Of a stretch of 13,380 nucleotides of DNA, positions 13,379-13,380 are shown one piece after another. Location of the stretch: positions 1 to 13,380 of the forward strand of contig JBDRHL010000132.1 in NCBI GenBank assembly GCA_043816955.1. Direction: 5' to 3'. The translations under genes were made by a program, and so were the position numbers. Each line of letters starts with the position of its first letter. Position 1 is the stretch's first letter. Under the pieces are notes generated by a model. That model ran no database searches. It had not been told where the DNA came from and worked only from the letters and a program-made list of their open reading frames with translations. This stretch comes from JBDRHL01 sp043816955 (GTDB lineage Bacteria; Planctomycetota; Phycisphaerae; Sedimentisphaerales; CAYZTY01).

Positions 13379-13380
13379 CT

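Overview
The window is a run of about twenty genes, all on the + strand, with short gaps, several start/stop overlaps and strong Shine-Dalgarno sequences (GGAGG, GAGGTG). This is bacterial gene architecture. GC content looks moderate (mid-40s percent, by eye). There are no rRNA or tRNA genes, no housekeeping genes, and no replication or conjugation genes. An ArdC-like antirestriction protein, a DUF2958 protein and many small orphan proteins suggest the accessory cargo of a large mobile element (integrative element or plasmid). The combination of families resembles what I recall from Planctomycetota (Phycisphaerae-like) genomes, but that host assignment is a weak inference.

Layout. 1-1852: a large modular protein with internal repeats and an AP2-like segment, whose frame is open to the left edge. 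1955-2733: two small orphan genes. 2894-4507: a stand-alone GHKL-type ATPase. 4623-5724: a DUF2958 fusion protein and a small overlapping partner. 5799-7334: an ArdC-like ssDNA-binding/zincin protein followed by two small genes that share a duplicated motif. 7400-9291: a chain of five small genes, two with zinc-finger-like cysteine sets. 9337-9375: a possible 12-codon leader peptide beside a perfect hairpin. 9451-12144: the highlight, a complete ubiquitin-like conjugation cassette. 12214-13378: three more accessory genes, the last a paralogue of the gene at 1955.

The cassette encodes a ubiquitin-like protein of 74 residues, an E2 ubiquitin-conjugating-like domain fused to a cysteine-rich RING/treble-clef-like array, a JAMM/JAB isopeptidase with a perfect metal-binding motif, and an E1-like ThiF adenylating enzyme. 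The last three genes overlap (E2-RING/JAB by about 89 nt out of frame, JAB/E1 by ATGAGTGA), so they are probably made together. The expected logic is that E1 activates the Ubl C-terminus, E2 accepts it on a cysteine, the zinc array acts as a built-in E3 or substrate reader, and JAB matures or removes the Ubl. Such operons are known from comparative genomics of prokaryotic ubiquitin-like systems. What stands out here is the regular four-fold 15-residue cysteine repeat, the non-GG Ubl terminus (GAAC), and the setting among mobile-element genes.

A second theme is regulatory. Seven perfect or near-perfect hairpins, six of them followed by a T-run, sit directly upstream of a Shine-Dalgarno sequence, leaving little room for a new promoter. 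Two of them (1881 and 2835) are copies of the same sequence. They look like terminators or attenuators inside an otherwise continuous operon, so conditional read-through or RNA processing is worth testing.
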